DNA of 17,965 nt from Bacteroidales bacterium Bact_07 (GCA_001603415.1 LUYY01000050.1:1-17965); one strand, 5' to 3'. Counted from the first letter of the stretch, positions 1 to 8,329 are shown. Program-made: numbers and translations. Notes: generated from the sequence alone by a model not told the origin.

Positions 1-40
1 AGGTACAATTTTTACTAGCTCTAATTTATCATCACATAGT

Positions 41-68
41 AAAGGGGGAATTTCATTCCCCCTTTTTT
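41..68 (+). terminator. Rho-independent terminator of an upstream gene
   Basis: A perfect 11-bp stem (AAAGGGGGAAT at 41-51 with ATTCCCCCTTT at 55-65) has a 3-base loop and runs into a T-tract at 63-68. It would end transcription coming from a plus-strand gene left of the window. The arms are A-rich on one side and T-rich on the other, so it could work in both directions. No gene is visible between position 1 and this hairpin. Confidence 0.8.
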
Positions 69-225
69 GTTTTAATAGGGGGAAATTTGTCCTTTAGTTA
101 GAATGGCTATTATTCATTTATGAAAAGAATTCATAAAGTTCAGTTGCTCTCAGTTTAACAGAATAGAGGATTAATTACCAGTTGAGTTTGACTTGTAAGG
201 ATATTATTTGTAAATTGAGCAGTTA

Positions 226-255
226 TTTGCAGGTTAGCAATTGATAATATTTTTC
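226..255 (+). promoter_or_regulatory. Possible promoter of the envelope operon
   Basis: TTTG at 226-229 is followed, after 18 bases, by TATTTTTC at 248-255. This matches seven of eight positions of the Bacteroidota -7 element TAnnTTTG. The predicted transcript would start about 10 bases before the ATG at 270. The spacer is one base shorter than in the clearer promoters of this window and the last base of the -7 box is wrong, so this is tentative. Nothing else recognisable lies between 69 and 269. Confidence 0.3.
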
Positions 256-269
256 AAAAAGATAACATT

Positions 270-1946
270 ATGAAAAGTAAAGAAATATTGATGAAACCTT
301 TATTTATTGCAGGTTTGGCATTACTGGGGGGATGTTACGATTTTTCGCAGTTCGATAACATCAAGGTTGAACCCATCTCGCCCAAGATGGTTGTTCCGGT
401 TGTTAATTCAACCATATCGTTCAACGATATTGTTGAGCGAGAGGATGCCAATACCATCATTTTCACCAAACCTAACGATACCCGATTTTTTATTGCGTTC
501 AGGGATACCCTCGACCTTTTTGATGCCGCTACAAGGTACACCTTCCCCGATTTCAACTTCAGTAAGGTGTATAGGCTTGATGCAGGTGAGGTACCTGGGG
601 CTCCCTTACCCTCTGGTCAAACTTTAGGCCCAATTACAAAAGAGTTTAGTGAAACCTATAATAATATTCCGGGAGCTGAAGTTAAAACCATAAAGCTTTC
701 AGCCGGAAGGCTCAATATTACTATTGTTAACCATTTTCAGAATAGTATCAGCGCTGTAATAAAGTTCCCTTCCATACTCGATCAACAGGGTGATACTCTT
801 GTATTTGTAATGAACGAAACGCTTCCATCTCAATCATATGTTAACCAAATTTCATCACTATCCAATTACACCCTCAACCTAGTTAAAGGTTCACTTTACA
901 ATACCTTTAGGGTAAAGGTTGAGTTGACAATCCATTCATTAGGGAATCCAATAACAGTTTCCGATTACGCTGACGTTCAGGTATCGCTAACAGGGTTGGA
1001 TTTTGACTATTTGAATGGAAAGTTAAATGAGAATGTTGCTTTGAATGACATCAACCTTAACCTTGACGCTTTCAGTTCATCGTTCGATGCCGACTTTTTC
1101 CTTTCAGAACCAAAACTGACCATGAAATTTGAAAATTCTTTTGGAATACCTCTTAGCTTTAACACTAACACCTTTGAAGCTACCAATACAAACACTAACC
1201 AGACAGTTAACTTAGTGAACGAGGGTACGCCTCCTGCTGGTTCTCTTTTGCTTTCTCAACCAAACAGCATAAGCTATCAAACCTCGTTATCTCAACAGCA
1301 ACCGGTTATCGATTCTAAGTATGTGGATCACCTCAACTCCAATCTTGAGGACTTTTTGGCTATAGCCCCCGATAAAATACTTATTCGCCCCTCCGTGGTG
1401 GTTGGCGATGCTACTAGTAATCACGACTACTTTGTGAGAAAGACATCAACCCTAAAGATGGTAAATGAAATTGAGTTTCCGCTTGCTGGCTGGATTGACA
1501 ATCTGCTAATTCGCGACACAGTGGATATAGAATTGCCCGATTTGGAAAAAGATATGAAACTGGTGAACGACAATGCTTTAAAAATCAGGCTTAAGTTTAA
1601 GTTTATCAACAGCATACCTTTTAATATCTACTTCCAGGGATTATTCTATGATGATTCGAATACTCTATTAACCAAACTTTACGACAATGCTTCGGAATTG
1701 TTGCTGATTAAGAGTTCGCAGGTAAACCCCACTACTGGGAAAACCTCGTCACCAACCACTCACTATGCGTTTATTGACATCACAAAGAGCAAGTATGATT
1801 TAATGAAAAATGCAACCAAAATGGTTATTGAAGCAAGGATGCAAACAGGTGGAAGCACGCATCAGAATGTAGTGGTGGAATCGACCAATACGCTTCAGGC
1901 GATGTTTAGCTTGGAACTTGAAGGCAATGTTGATATTAATAATTAG
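270..1946 (+). CDS. Large uncharacterised lipoprotein
   Basis: The 558-residue product has a lipoprotein signal peptide: a short basic start, a hydrophobic stretch (residues 10-19) and the lipobox LLGGC with the acylated cysteine at 22. The mature part is rich in Asn, Ser, Thr, Ile and Leu, with alternating polar/hydrophobic stretches that suggest beta-sandwich structure. I do not recognise a named domain. It should be anchored in the outer membrane or the periplasmic face of the envelope. The ATG at 291 (residue 8) would still leave a usable signal peptide, so the exact start is uncertain. It is the first of three envelope genes on this strand; the next begins 22 bases downstream. Lipoprotein status is well supported by sequence; function is unknown. 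Confidence 0.85.
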   Translation: MKSKEILMKPLFIAGLALLGGCYDFSQFDNIKVEPISPKMVVPVVNSTISFNDIVEREDANTIIFTKPNDTRFFIAFRDTLDLFDAATRYTFPDFNFSKVYRLDAGEVPGAPLPSGQTLGPITKEFSETYNNIPGAEVKTIKLSAGRLNITIVNHFQNSISAVIKFPSILDQQGDTLVFVMNETLPSQSYVNQISSLSNYTLNLVKGSLYNTFRVKVELTIHSLGNPITVSDYADVQVSLTGLDFDYLNGKLNENVALNDINLNLDAFSSSFDADFFLSEPKLTMKFENSFGIPLSFNTNTFEATNTNTNQTVNLVNEGTPPAGSLLLSQPNSISYQTSLSQQQPVIDSKYVDHLNSNLEDFLAIAPDKILIRPSVVVGDATSNHDYFVRKTSTLKMVNEIEFPLAGWIDNLLIRDTVDIELPDLEKDMKLVNDNALKIRLKFKFINSIPFNIYFQGLFYDDSNTLLTKLYDNASELLLIKSSQVNPTTGKTSSPTTHYAFIDITKSKYDLMKNATKMVIEARMQTGGSTHQNVVVESTNTLQAMFSLELEGNVDINN

Positions 1947-1968
1947 TGTTAAGTAATACTTGATACCA

Positions 1969-3315
1969 ATGAAACGATATATTTTTCTGACATTAACTCT
2001 TTTTACCTCCATGCTGGCTAAAGCACAGCCCGAGGTAACCTTGCCATACATGCGCAATGTTTTTCAGGCATCGTTTGTGAATCCCACAATAATGCCTGAG
2101 CATACTTTTAGCATGGGTATTAGTGTATTTGGGCAAGCCATTAGCAATGGCTTTCAGCCTAAGAGTTTTTTGAACTATCGCACCGACACCATGTATGTGA
2201 ACCTAAACAGCCTACTAGGCGATATGGGCGATAAAAACTTGATTTACGTTGGCCAAAATCTTGACATCTTTCACATACGTGTCAAGGGGAAATCGTCTTT
2301 CACCTGGTTTGCTGTCCGTCAGAATACCACTGCAACACTCCAGTATCCGCGTGAATTATTTAGTTTAGCCATTGAAGGGAATAAGCAATTCGTTGGCTCT
2401 ACGATTGATTTTTCGAATCTGAAAACGGATATTACCCTTTACAACGAGTTCACCATTGGATACCTTAAAGATTTACCCCAATGGACTTTTGCCGGAAGGA
2501 TAAGTTTACTGCAAGGTTTAGCTAATATCAATTTTGACCCCAAAGTAATGCAGGTTGAAATAGATACTGCCATGTATGCTCATACTGCCACTGCCGACGG
2601 ACAACTCCGTACCTCAGGCATCCCCAAAAATAATAACGGTGATATAAGTTTTGATAATGTTGATGGCCAATGGGTTACCAATAAGCTTACCGGTTTCGGG
2701 AACAAGGGGTTTGCCATCAGTGGAGGCGCCACATACAAGTTCGATGAAAGGATGAAGCTTTCATTTTCGTTTACCGATATAGGCTTTATTAAATGGAAAG
2801 AAGAAATCCAAACCTATACCCTTAAAGGGACAACCAAATTTGAAGGGTTAGATGTTCTTGGCGATTTGCTGAGGGGAAACGATGTAAACGTTGACTCGCT
2901 ACTCCAGAAAATGGAAGACGATTTTACCCGTGATACCATAGCGGGATCCTACACTACATGGCTAAATCCCAAGTTTAACTTTTCAGCCACTTACGATTTA
3001 ACCCGAAGAACAACCCTTGGACTTACCTTTGCAACTTTTTATAATAAACGGTTATACCCCTCAATAACACTTGGTTTTTCCCAGGGCATTGGCCGCTTTT
3101 TCCAACTAGTTGGAACTGCATCTATTTACCAGAGGTCAATTCCTAACCTTGGATTAGGTCTTGTATTGAAGCCAGGCCCATTGCAGTTTTTTGTAGTTGC
3201 CGATAATCTTTACCCGGCAATTGACCCATTGGTATTCACAAATGCCAATGTTAGGGTAGGTATTAACTTTGTGTTTGGCAGGGTTAATCCACCTCAAGGT
3301 TTGCCTTACCGTTAA
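1969..3315 (+). CDS. DUF5723-like outer-membrane beta-barrel protein
   Basis: The 448-residue protein has a Sec signal peptide (MKRYIFLTLTLFTSMLAKA, cleavage before Gln20). The ATG at 1969 is chosen over an in-frame TTG at 1960 because it gives this clean signal. After the signal comes a segment of the NVFQASFVNPTIMPEH type, followed by many alternating aromatic/hydrophobic strands and Gly-rich turns. That pattern resembles the DUF5723 family of Bacteroidota outer-membrane beta-barrels. The C-terminal half (about 330-440) contains strand-like segments such as LGLTFATFYNKRLYPSITLG. The family has no established biochemical role known to me. It sits between a lipoprotein gene (22-base gap) and a PD40/OmpA-like gene (48-base gap), consistent with one envelope complex, which is inference. 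Confidence 0.8.
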   Translation: MKRYIFLTLTLFTSMLAKAQPEVTLPYMRNVFQASFVNPTIMPEHTFSMGISVFGQAISNGFQPKSFLNYRTDTMYVNLNSLLGDMGDKNLIYVGQNLDIFHIRVKGKSSFTWFAVRQNTTATLQYPRELFSLAIEGNKQFVGSTIDFSNLKTDITLYNEFTIGYLKDLPQWTFAGRISLLQGLANINFDPKVMQVEIDTAMYAHTATADGQLRTSGIPKNNNGDISFDNVDGQWVTNKLTGFGNKGFAISGGATYKFDERMKLSFSFTDIGFIKWKEEIQTYTLKGTTKFEGLDVLGDLLRGNDVNVDSLLQKMEDDFTRDTIAGSYTTWLNPKFNFSATYDLTRRTTLGLTFATFYNKRLYPSITLGFSQGIGRFFQLVGTASIYQRSIPNLGLGLVLKPGPLQFFVVADNLYPAIDPLVFTNANVRVGINFVFGRVNPPQGLPYR

Positions 3316-3363
3316 TTTCTATACACTGTTTCTTGCAATTATTTAATTTAAAGGTAAAAAACC

Positions 3364-5724
3364 ATGAAACGAACAGTCATAAGCAAAATACTCATAGCGT
3401 TTAGTATTATTAGTTTTGGATCGAAAATACTTGCGCAAACCGGTTTTACCCCACAAAAGCTAAGTGGTGAAATTAATTCAGGGTATGCCGAAATCAACCC
3501 AATGCTCAGCCCTGATGGTAAAACCCTATACTTTACCCGTGTTAATCATCCCGAGAACCGATTTGGTGAAACTGACAGCCAAGACATTTGGTGTACCACC
3601 TTGAATGCCGATGGGACTTGGAGCGAAGCAAAACGCCTACCCAATTCCATTAATATTGGGAGGTACAATGCAATATTCGGTATACTGGACGATGGAAAAA
3701 CTTTCTTGATCAATGGTCATTATAGCGATAATGGGAAGTACTGGATTGAAAGGGGATTGTCCGTAATTGAGCAGATTGATGAGAATACCTGGGGAAAGCC
3801 TAAGCAGTTAAACGTAAGGGGTTATACAAGAATGAACAAAGGCCAAACCACAACAGCCTACCTTACCCCCGATGGCAAGTATCTGCTTATGTCGTTTAGC
3901 AAGCGTGCAGGAGGTAAAAATCATTCAATTTACCTTTCGGTAAAAGAGGGCGATGGATATTCAAAACCCAAAAAGGTTAAAATTGGGGATGGGAATCTTG
4001 GCGATAGCTATGAAGCGCCATTCCTAAGTAAGGATGGTAATGCGCTTTACTTTAGCTGCAAGGTTGAGGGTAATAACAATATCTACATGGCCAACCGAAC
4101 CGATGATACCTATTTGAACTGGTCGGCACCCATTGCCTTGAACGATACCATTAATACCCCAGGGTGGGAAAATTACTACCGTTTAAACGCCAAGGAAAGC
4201 TGGGCATACTACTGCTCATCAAACTCAAAGAAGGAGCATTCGGAGATTATGCGGGTAAAGATTTACGAAGAATTTCCGTATGTAAAAGTAACAGGCTTAG
4301 TGATGAACAAAGCCGACCAAAGCCTTATGCTTGCCGATACTGGCTATGTAATTAAAGTTAATGGCGCAGCCCCTGAAAAACTAAAACTCGATAAGGCATC
4401 GGCTTCGTTCGAGTTGCTTTTACCCTTTGGGCAAAAGTTTGAGGTTAAACCCGAGTTGGCAAACTGGGTTGGGGTAACCGATACGCTCGATTTCACTTCG
4501 GTTAAGGAATACACTGAGATGAATCGGAACCTTTTTGTAGAACCCATTCCAATTGTTAAAGTATATGGCAAGGTTATCAACACCCGCACCGGGTTACCTA
4601 TTGCCCCAGAGATGAAGTATAGGGTTCTGGTAGATGGATTGGAAAGCGATTCGGTAAAGTACGAAACCGAAATTGCCAAGTATAGCGCAACCTTGCCCTT
4701 GGGCAAGAGGTATATTGTAAGTTTACAACTACCAAACTTTACAGCAAAACCCGATACGGTGGACGTTACCAGTACCAAGTTCTATACCGAGAAACAGGTT
4801 GATTTTTATGCCACAACGGTACCCTGGGTTGAGGTAAATGGGGTAGCACTCGATAATTCAACTTTTACCCCCATAATTGGGGCTTCAGCACCAAAACTAA
4901 CAATTAATGGTTCCGTTGCCGATAGCGTGCAGATTGATCCGGTTACAGGCGAGTTTAAGGTACGCTTACCTTTCGGGCGTAAGTACACCACAGCAATTGC
5001 ATCAAAGGATTACAATCCATTGGATAATCAACTCGACCTTACCGGCTACGTTGAGTTTACACAGGTAAAACATGAGGTTTATGCTGAACGAAAGGATGCC
5101 AACATGGCCATTCTTAGTGGGAAAGTAATTAACTTAAAGACTGGACAGCCACTTGAGAAAGAGATTCCTGTAAAATTGAAGGTAAATGGAACTGAAACCC
5201 GAGGTTTTATATACGATTCTACAACAGCGGGTTATACTTTAAAATTACCCGTTGGCGTTTCGTACGACATTTTGCCTTCGGTTAAAAACTTTTACAACAA
5301 GTATGAGCAGGTTGACCTAACAAAGGTGAAGAAAGGAACTAAAATTGCCAAAAACTTCTATGTGACACCAATTGAAATTGGTCAATCCGTTAATATCGAT
5401 TTTATTTATTTTGATGTTGGAAAAGCAACCCTCAAACCGCAATCGTTCCGTTCGCTTAATGCCTTGGTAGAGTTTTTAAACGAGTATCCGAATGTAATAG
5501 TGGAAATAGGTGGACATACCGATAATACCGGTTCAGCAGTTGTTAACCAGAAACTATCACAGGCAAGGGCTAAGTCGGTTGCCGATTATATTATTGGCAT
5601 GGGTATTCCTAAGGAGAGAATTACATCCAAAGGTTATGGCCCAAGTAAACCCAAGGCAAGCAATGCCACAGCCAAAGGTCGTGCTGAGAACCGCCGAGTT
5701 GAGTTTACTATTGTTGGAATTTAA
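3364..5724 (+). CDS. PD40 propeller, repeat and OmpA-domain envelope protein
   Basis: The 786-residue protein has a signal peptide (cleavage near ILA|Q, residue 24). Residues about 40-300 carry PD40/WD40-like propeller strands such as INPMLSPDGKTLYFTR, TAYLTPDGKYLL and APFLSKDGNALYFS. Four tandem repeats of about 91 residues follow, starting at 306, 397, 488 and 580; each has a LPFGxKY-like core and resembles carboxypeptidase-regulatory-like beta domains. Residues 677-786 form an OmpA C-terminal domain: HTDNTG with Asp720, Arg735 fifteen residues later, and GRAENRRVEF. In OmpA proteins this Asp/Arg pair binds diaminopimelate of peptidoglycan. The protein should therefore tether an outer-membrane assembly to the cell wall. 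The domain mix recalls PorE of the type IX secretion system, but there are no TPR repeats, so I do not assign that name. Confidence 0.88.
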   Translation: MKRTVISKILIAFSIISFGSKILAQTGFTPQKLSGEINSGYAEINPMLSPDGKTLYFTRVNHPENRFGETDSQDIWCTTLNADGTWSEAKRLPNSINIGRYNAIFGILDDGKTFLINGHYSDNGKYWIERGLSVIEQIDENTWGKPKQLNVRGYTRMNKGQTTTAYLTPDGKYLLMSFSKRAGGKNHSIYLSVKEGDGYSKPKKVKIGDGNLGDSYEAPFLSKDGNALYFSCKVEGNNNIYMANRTDDTYLNWSAPIALNDTINTPGWENYYRLNAKESWAYYCSSNSKKEHSEIMRVKIYEEFPYVKVTGLVMNKADQSLMLADTGYVIKVNGAAPEKLKLDKASASFELLLPFGQKFEVKPELANWVGVTDTLDFTSVKEYTEMNRNLFVEPIPIVKVYGKVINTRTGLPIAPEMKYRVLVDGLESDSVKYETEIAKYSATLPLGKRYIVSLQLPNFTAKPDTVDVTSTKFYTEKQVDFYATTVPWVEVNGVALDNSTFTPIIGASAPKLTINGSVADSVQIDPVTGEFKVRLPFGRKYTTAIASKDYNPLDNQLDLTGYVEFTQVKHEVYAERKDANMAILSGKVINLKTGQPLEKEIPVKLKVNGTETRGFIYDSTTAGYTLKLPVGVSYDILPSVKNFYNKYEQVDLTKVKKGTKIAKNFYVTPIEIGQSVNIDFIYFDVGKATLKPQSFRSLNALVEFLNEYPNVIVEIGGHTDNTGSAVVNQKLSQARAKSVADYIIGMGIPKERITSKGYGPSKPKASNATAKGRAENRRVEFTIVGI

Positions 5725-5741
5725 ACCAAAAAATAATTATT

Positions 5742-5777
5742 TTAGGTGGATGCCATAGAGTATCCACCTAATTTTTT
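5742..5777 (+). terminator. Rho-independent terminator of the envelope operon
   Basis: A perfect 10-bp stem (TTAGGTGGAT at 5742-5751 with ATCCACCTAA at 5762-5771) with a 10-base loop runs straight into six T residues at 5772-5777. It follows the OmpA-like gene by 17 bases and ends only three bases before the predicted start of the marC-family gene, which is unusual. Confidence 0.85.
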
Positions 5778-5780
5778 ACT

Positions 5781-6395
5781 ATGATGGCATTTAAACTAAA
5801 ATATCTGCTAAGTTGCATGGTTGCCCTGCTGGCATTGGTTAACCCGATACAAAAGGTATTTGTTATGACTACCCTGCAGGCGCAGTTTGATGAGGCAAAG
5901 ACCCGGTTTATTGCCACTAAGGCCACCCTTACAGCTTTTATTACCTTACTGTTCTTTCTTCTCCTAGGCGAACTGGTATTTAGCTATGTGTTTCATGTTG
6001 AACTGTATGCTTTTCAAATTACATCGGGAATTGTCCTTTTTTATAATGGCATTAGCGGATTGCAAAAGGGTACTTTCATTCAGGTTGATTCTGGTGTAAA
6101 TTTGAGGGATATTACAGCAGTTCCAATAGCAATTCCAATGATTGCAGGGCCAGCAACCATTACTGCGGCTGTTACCTTCCCTGCGCATTACGGACACACC
6201 AACACCATTATTTCAATGGCAGTAGCCTTAGGTATAAATTACCTTTTCATGTTTTATGCACGACCAATTGGCAACATACTTAACCGTTTTAACTTAATGG
6301 GCCCCCTTGTGCGAATTTTTGGGCTTATTGTTGCCACCATTGGTGTACAGATGATGCTTAACGGGATTGCCTCATTTTGGACTTCCATGCAATAG
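5781..6395 (+). CDS. MarC family integral membrane protein
   Basis: The 204-residue protein has about six hydrophobic segments (approximately 8-28, 46-70, 73-93, 112-133, 141-161, 174-196), normal for MarC/YhgN proteins of about 200-220 residues. The signature segment AVPIAIPMIAGPATIT (113-128) in the fourth segment and the NP pair (21-22) in the first match the family. It sits in the inner membrane. The family was once linked to multiple antibiotic resistance, but that link was later withdrawn and its substrate is unknown. ATG codons at 5781 and 5784 are both possible. A later start at residue 13 would cut the first membrane segment. A terminator ends three bases upstream, so its transcript is either leaderless, read-through, or starts inside the terminator. 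Confidence 0.88.
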   Translation: MMAFKLKYLLSCMVALLALVNPIQKVFVMTTLQAQFDEAKTRFIATKATLTAFITLLFFLLLGELVFSYVFHVELYAFQITSGIVLFYNGISGLQKGTFIQVDSGVNLRDITAVPIAIPMIAGPATITAAVTFPAHYGHTNTIISMAVALGINYLFMFYARPIGNILNRFNLMGPLVRIFGLIVATIGVQMMLNGIASFWTSMQ

Positions 6396-6408
6396 GTAGA
6401 ATAGCCGG

Positions 6409-6440
6409 TATAATAATAACCATCCTTTGGTTTTATTATA
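6409..6440 (+). other. AT-rich hairpin between marC-family and glsA-like genes
   Basis: A 13-bp stem with one bulged T (6417) forms between 6409-6422 and 6428-6440, with loop TCCTT. It lies 14 bases after the marC-family stop codon. It has no T-tract, so it is at best a weak terminator. Its right arm overlaps the candidate -7 element of the next gene. Confidence 0.45.
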
Positions 6441-6444
6441 TTTG
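6437..6444 (+). promoter_or_regulatory. Candidate -7 element for glsA-like gene
   Basis: TATATTTG matches TAnnTTTG exactly and lies 19 bases before the GTG start at 6464. No TTTG is found at the usual distance upstream, so only half of the promoter signature is present. Confidence 0.35.
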
Positions 6445-6463
6445 CATATAAATTTTCACCAAA

Positions 6464-7288
6464 GTGCAGCAAAACCTAATCGACATTGACAAGGTAATTG
6501 CATCTAAAAGTCCTCGACTTCAAAGGGCGTTACCCCGTTTTATTATTCGGTATCTTAAACGAATCATTCATCAGGACGAGATTAATGAGGTGCTTCAAAA
6601 GCACGGCGATAAGCAGGGAGTAGATTTTATTGACGAAGCGTTGAGGGTTATGCAGGTAACCTACTCCGTGAAGGGATTAGAGAACCTGAAACCCGATGGA
6701 AGGTACCTGTTTGCATCGAACCACCCCCTTGGAGGCCTCGACGGGATGATCCTGATTCATCTTTTGGGTAAACGTTACCCCGAAGTAAAATTCCCAGTGA
6801 ACGATTTGCTAATGCACATCACTCAGCTGCATAACATTTTCATACCTATCAATAAGCATGGCGCACAAAATTCTCAAAATGTTAAACTCATGGATGCAAC
6901 CTTTGCATCCGATGCGCAGGTGCTTTACTTTCCGGCAGGTCTTTGTTCACGAAAGCAGCATGGCCGAATTGAGGACTTAGAGTGGAAAAAGAGTTTCATA
7001 GTTAAAGCTGTTCAGCATAAGCGCGATGTTGTACCCGTTTTCTTTAGTGGTCGCAATTCCAATTTTTTTTATAATCTGGCAAAGCTGAGAACATTTTTAG
7101 GAATTAAGGCAAACATTGAGATGCTCTACCTTGTTAACGAAATGTTTAAGCAGAAGGGTAAAAGCATTACTGTAATAATTGGGGCGCCAATCCCCCACAC
7201 AACCTTTGATGGCTCAAAAACCCCCGCCGAATGGGCAAAATGGGTTAAATCGCTGGTTTACGAGTTAGGGAAACAAAGTAAAGATTAA
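6464..7288 (+). CDS. glsA: PlsC-like acyltransferase, GlsA-type O-acyltransferase
   Basis: This 274-residue protein is a 1-acylglycerol-3-phosphate acyltransferase-fold enzyme. NHPLGGLDG (86-94) carries the catalytic His87 and Asp93, spaced HX5D rather than the textbook HX4D. FPAGLCSRK (156-164) takes the place of the phosphate-binding EGTRS block, and VVPVFFSG (189-196) is the later block. Its immediate neighbour is a GNAT-type N-acyltransferase starting five bases later. That pairing is known from Bacteroides, where GlsB N-acylates glycine and GlsA adds the second, ester-linked fatty acid to give glycine lipids. The amino acid used here (glycine, ornithine or serine) cannot be read from sequence. 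The start is GTG: an in-frame stop lies 15 bases upstream and the first in-frame ATG is at residue 63. The symbol rests on family plus context. Confidence 0.8.
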   Translation: MQQNLIDIDKVIASKSPRLQRALPRFIIRYLKRIIHQDEINEVLQKHGDKQGVDFIDEALRVMQVTYSVKGLENLKPDGRYLFASNHPLGGLDGMILIHLLGKRYPEVKFPVNDLLMHITQLHNIFIPINKHGAQNSQNVKLMDATFASDAQVLYFPAGLCSRKQHGRIEDLEWKKSFIVKAVQHKRDVVPVFFSGRNSNFFYNLAKLRTFLGIKANIEMLYLVNEMFKQKGKSITVIIGAPIPHTTFDGSKTPAEWAKWVKSLVYELGKQSKD

Positions 7289-7293
7289 ATGCC

Positions 7294-8262
7294 ATGAAAC
7301 AAATCATTGAACCTGTTGACAGGGAGTTGCTCCTCAATGAGCTTACACCCGATAAGTTTGTAAGGCATACCAATAACGCAAACAATGAGCTCTACATATT
7401 TACAGCCCACAATGCCCCTAACCTCATGCGCGAGGTTGGGCGGCTAAGGGAACTTACTTTCAGGTCGGCAGGCGGTGGAACTGGCGAGGAGGTAGATATT
7501 GATGAATACGATACCTGCGATAATTGCTACAAGCAACTTATTGTATGGGATCCTCACGAAAAGGAGATTCTTGGTGGCTACCGCTTTCATAGCGTTGACC
7601 CCACCAAGGGCGAGGAGATAAATCTATCCACCAAGCACCTGTTTTACTTTTCCGATAAGTTTATTCGGGAATATATGCCCCAAATGATTGAGTTGGGTCG
7701 ATCATTTGTTCAGCCCAAATATCAATCGCTTTCCAGAAGCGGAAAGGGTTTGTATGCACTCGATAATCTCTGGGATGGACTTGGTGCACTCATCGTGTTA
7801 AACCCACATATCAAGTACTTTTTTGGTAAGGTAACCATGTATCGCACCTACAACGTTGAGGCACGTAATATGTTGCTTTACTTCTTTGAAAAGTATTTCA
7901 AGGATACTGAGGGCTTGGTAACGCCAATTCACCCCATCGAGGTAAATATTGACCGCCAGGCAATGGCTCAAATCTTTACTGGCAAAAACTACGATGAGGA
8001 TTATAAGATCCTATCAAAAAAAATCAGGGAATTCGGTGAGCGAATCCCGCCCCTTATCAACTCATATATGAATCTTAGCCCTTCCATGAAGGTATTTGGA
8101 ACCGTTATTAATCCATACTTTGGTGAGGTTGAGGAAACTGCCATTCTGATTACCATTCCCGATATATACCAGCACAAAGTTGAGCGACATATATCCACCT
8201 TCATCAAGAAGTTAAAGGACAAATACCACTTAAGCTTGAGGTGGGGGAAAGATTCAAAGTAA
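7294..8262 (+). CDS. glsB: GNAT-type N-acyltransferase, GlsB-like
   Basis: This 322-residue protein belongs to the hemolysin-like/OlsB-type GNAT acyltransferases (Acetyltransf_5). Characteristic segments are EVGRLRELTFRSAGGG (47-62), IDEYDTCDNCYKQLIV (69-84), GGYRFHS (94-100) and the core IELGRSFVQPKYQ (132-144). The family transfers acyl groups from acyl carrier protein to the alpha-amino group of an amino acid. GlsB does this on glycine to make N-acylglycine (commendamide type); OlsB uses ornithine. The gene starts five bases after the PlsC-like acyltransferase, so the two are almost certainly cotranslated and act in sequence at the inner membrane. No convincing terminator follows in the 67 bases before the convergent gene. 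Family assignment is firm; the amino-acid substrate is inferred from the Bacteroidota setting. Confidence 0.82.
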   Translation: MKQIIEPVDRELLLNELTPDKFVRHTNNANNELYIFTAHNAPNLMREVGRLRELTFRSAGGGTGEEVDIDEYDTCDNCYKQLIVWDPHEKEILGGYRFHSVDPTKGEEINLSTKHLFYFSDKFIREYMPQMIELGRSFVQPKYQSLSRSGKGLYALDNLWDGLGALIVLNPHIKYFFGKVTMYRTYNVEARNMLLYFFEKYFKDTEGLVTPIHPIEVNIDRQAMAQIFTGKNYDEDYKILSKKIREFGERIPPLINSYMNLSPSMKVFGTVINPYFGEVEETAILITIPDIYQHKVERHISTFIKKLKDKYHLSLRWGKDSK

Positions 8263-8329
8263 GCACAAGAGTATTGCCCTTTTATCTTTCAATACTGGTC
8301 TGGCTTTAACCTATAACCTTTAACCCTAA

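Noticed and set aside
4344..4778. 144-residue open frame on the minus strand inside the OmpA-like gene
   Set aside because: It lies wholly antisense to the repeat region of a well-supported gene and its product is Ser/Thr/Leu-rich without recognisable domains, so it is a reading-frame shadow.
270..5724. Type IX secretion system locus (PorE/PorP type)
   Set aside because: The OmpA-like protein lacks TPR repeats, the barrel resembles DUF5723 rather than PorP/SprF, and no gld, spr or por gene is present, so the name cannot be supported.
8270..8296. Hairpin AGTATTG/CAATACT between the glsB-like and purF-like genes as a terminator
   Set aside because: The stem is 7 bp and AT-rich with a 13-base loop, and no T-tract follows on either strand, so I cannot support it as a terminator.
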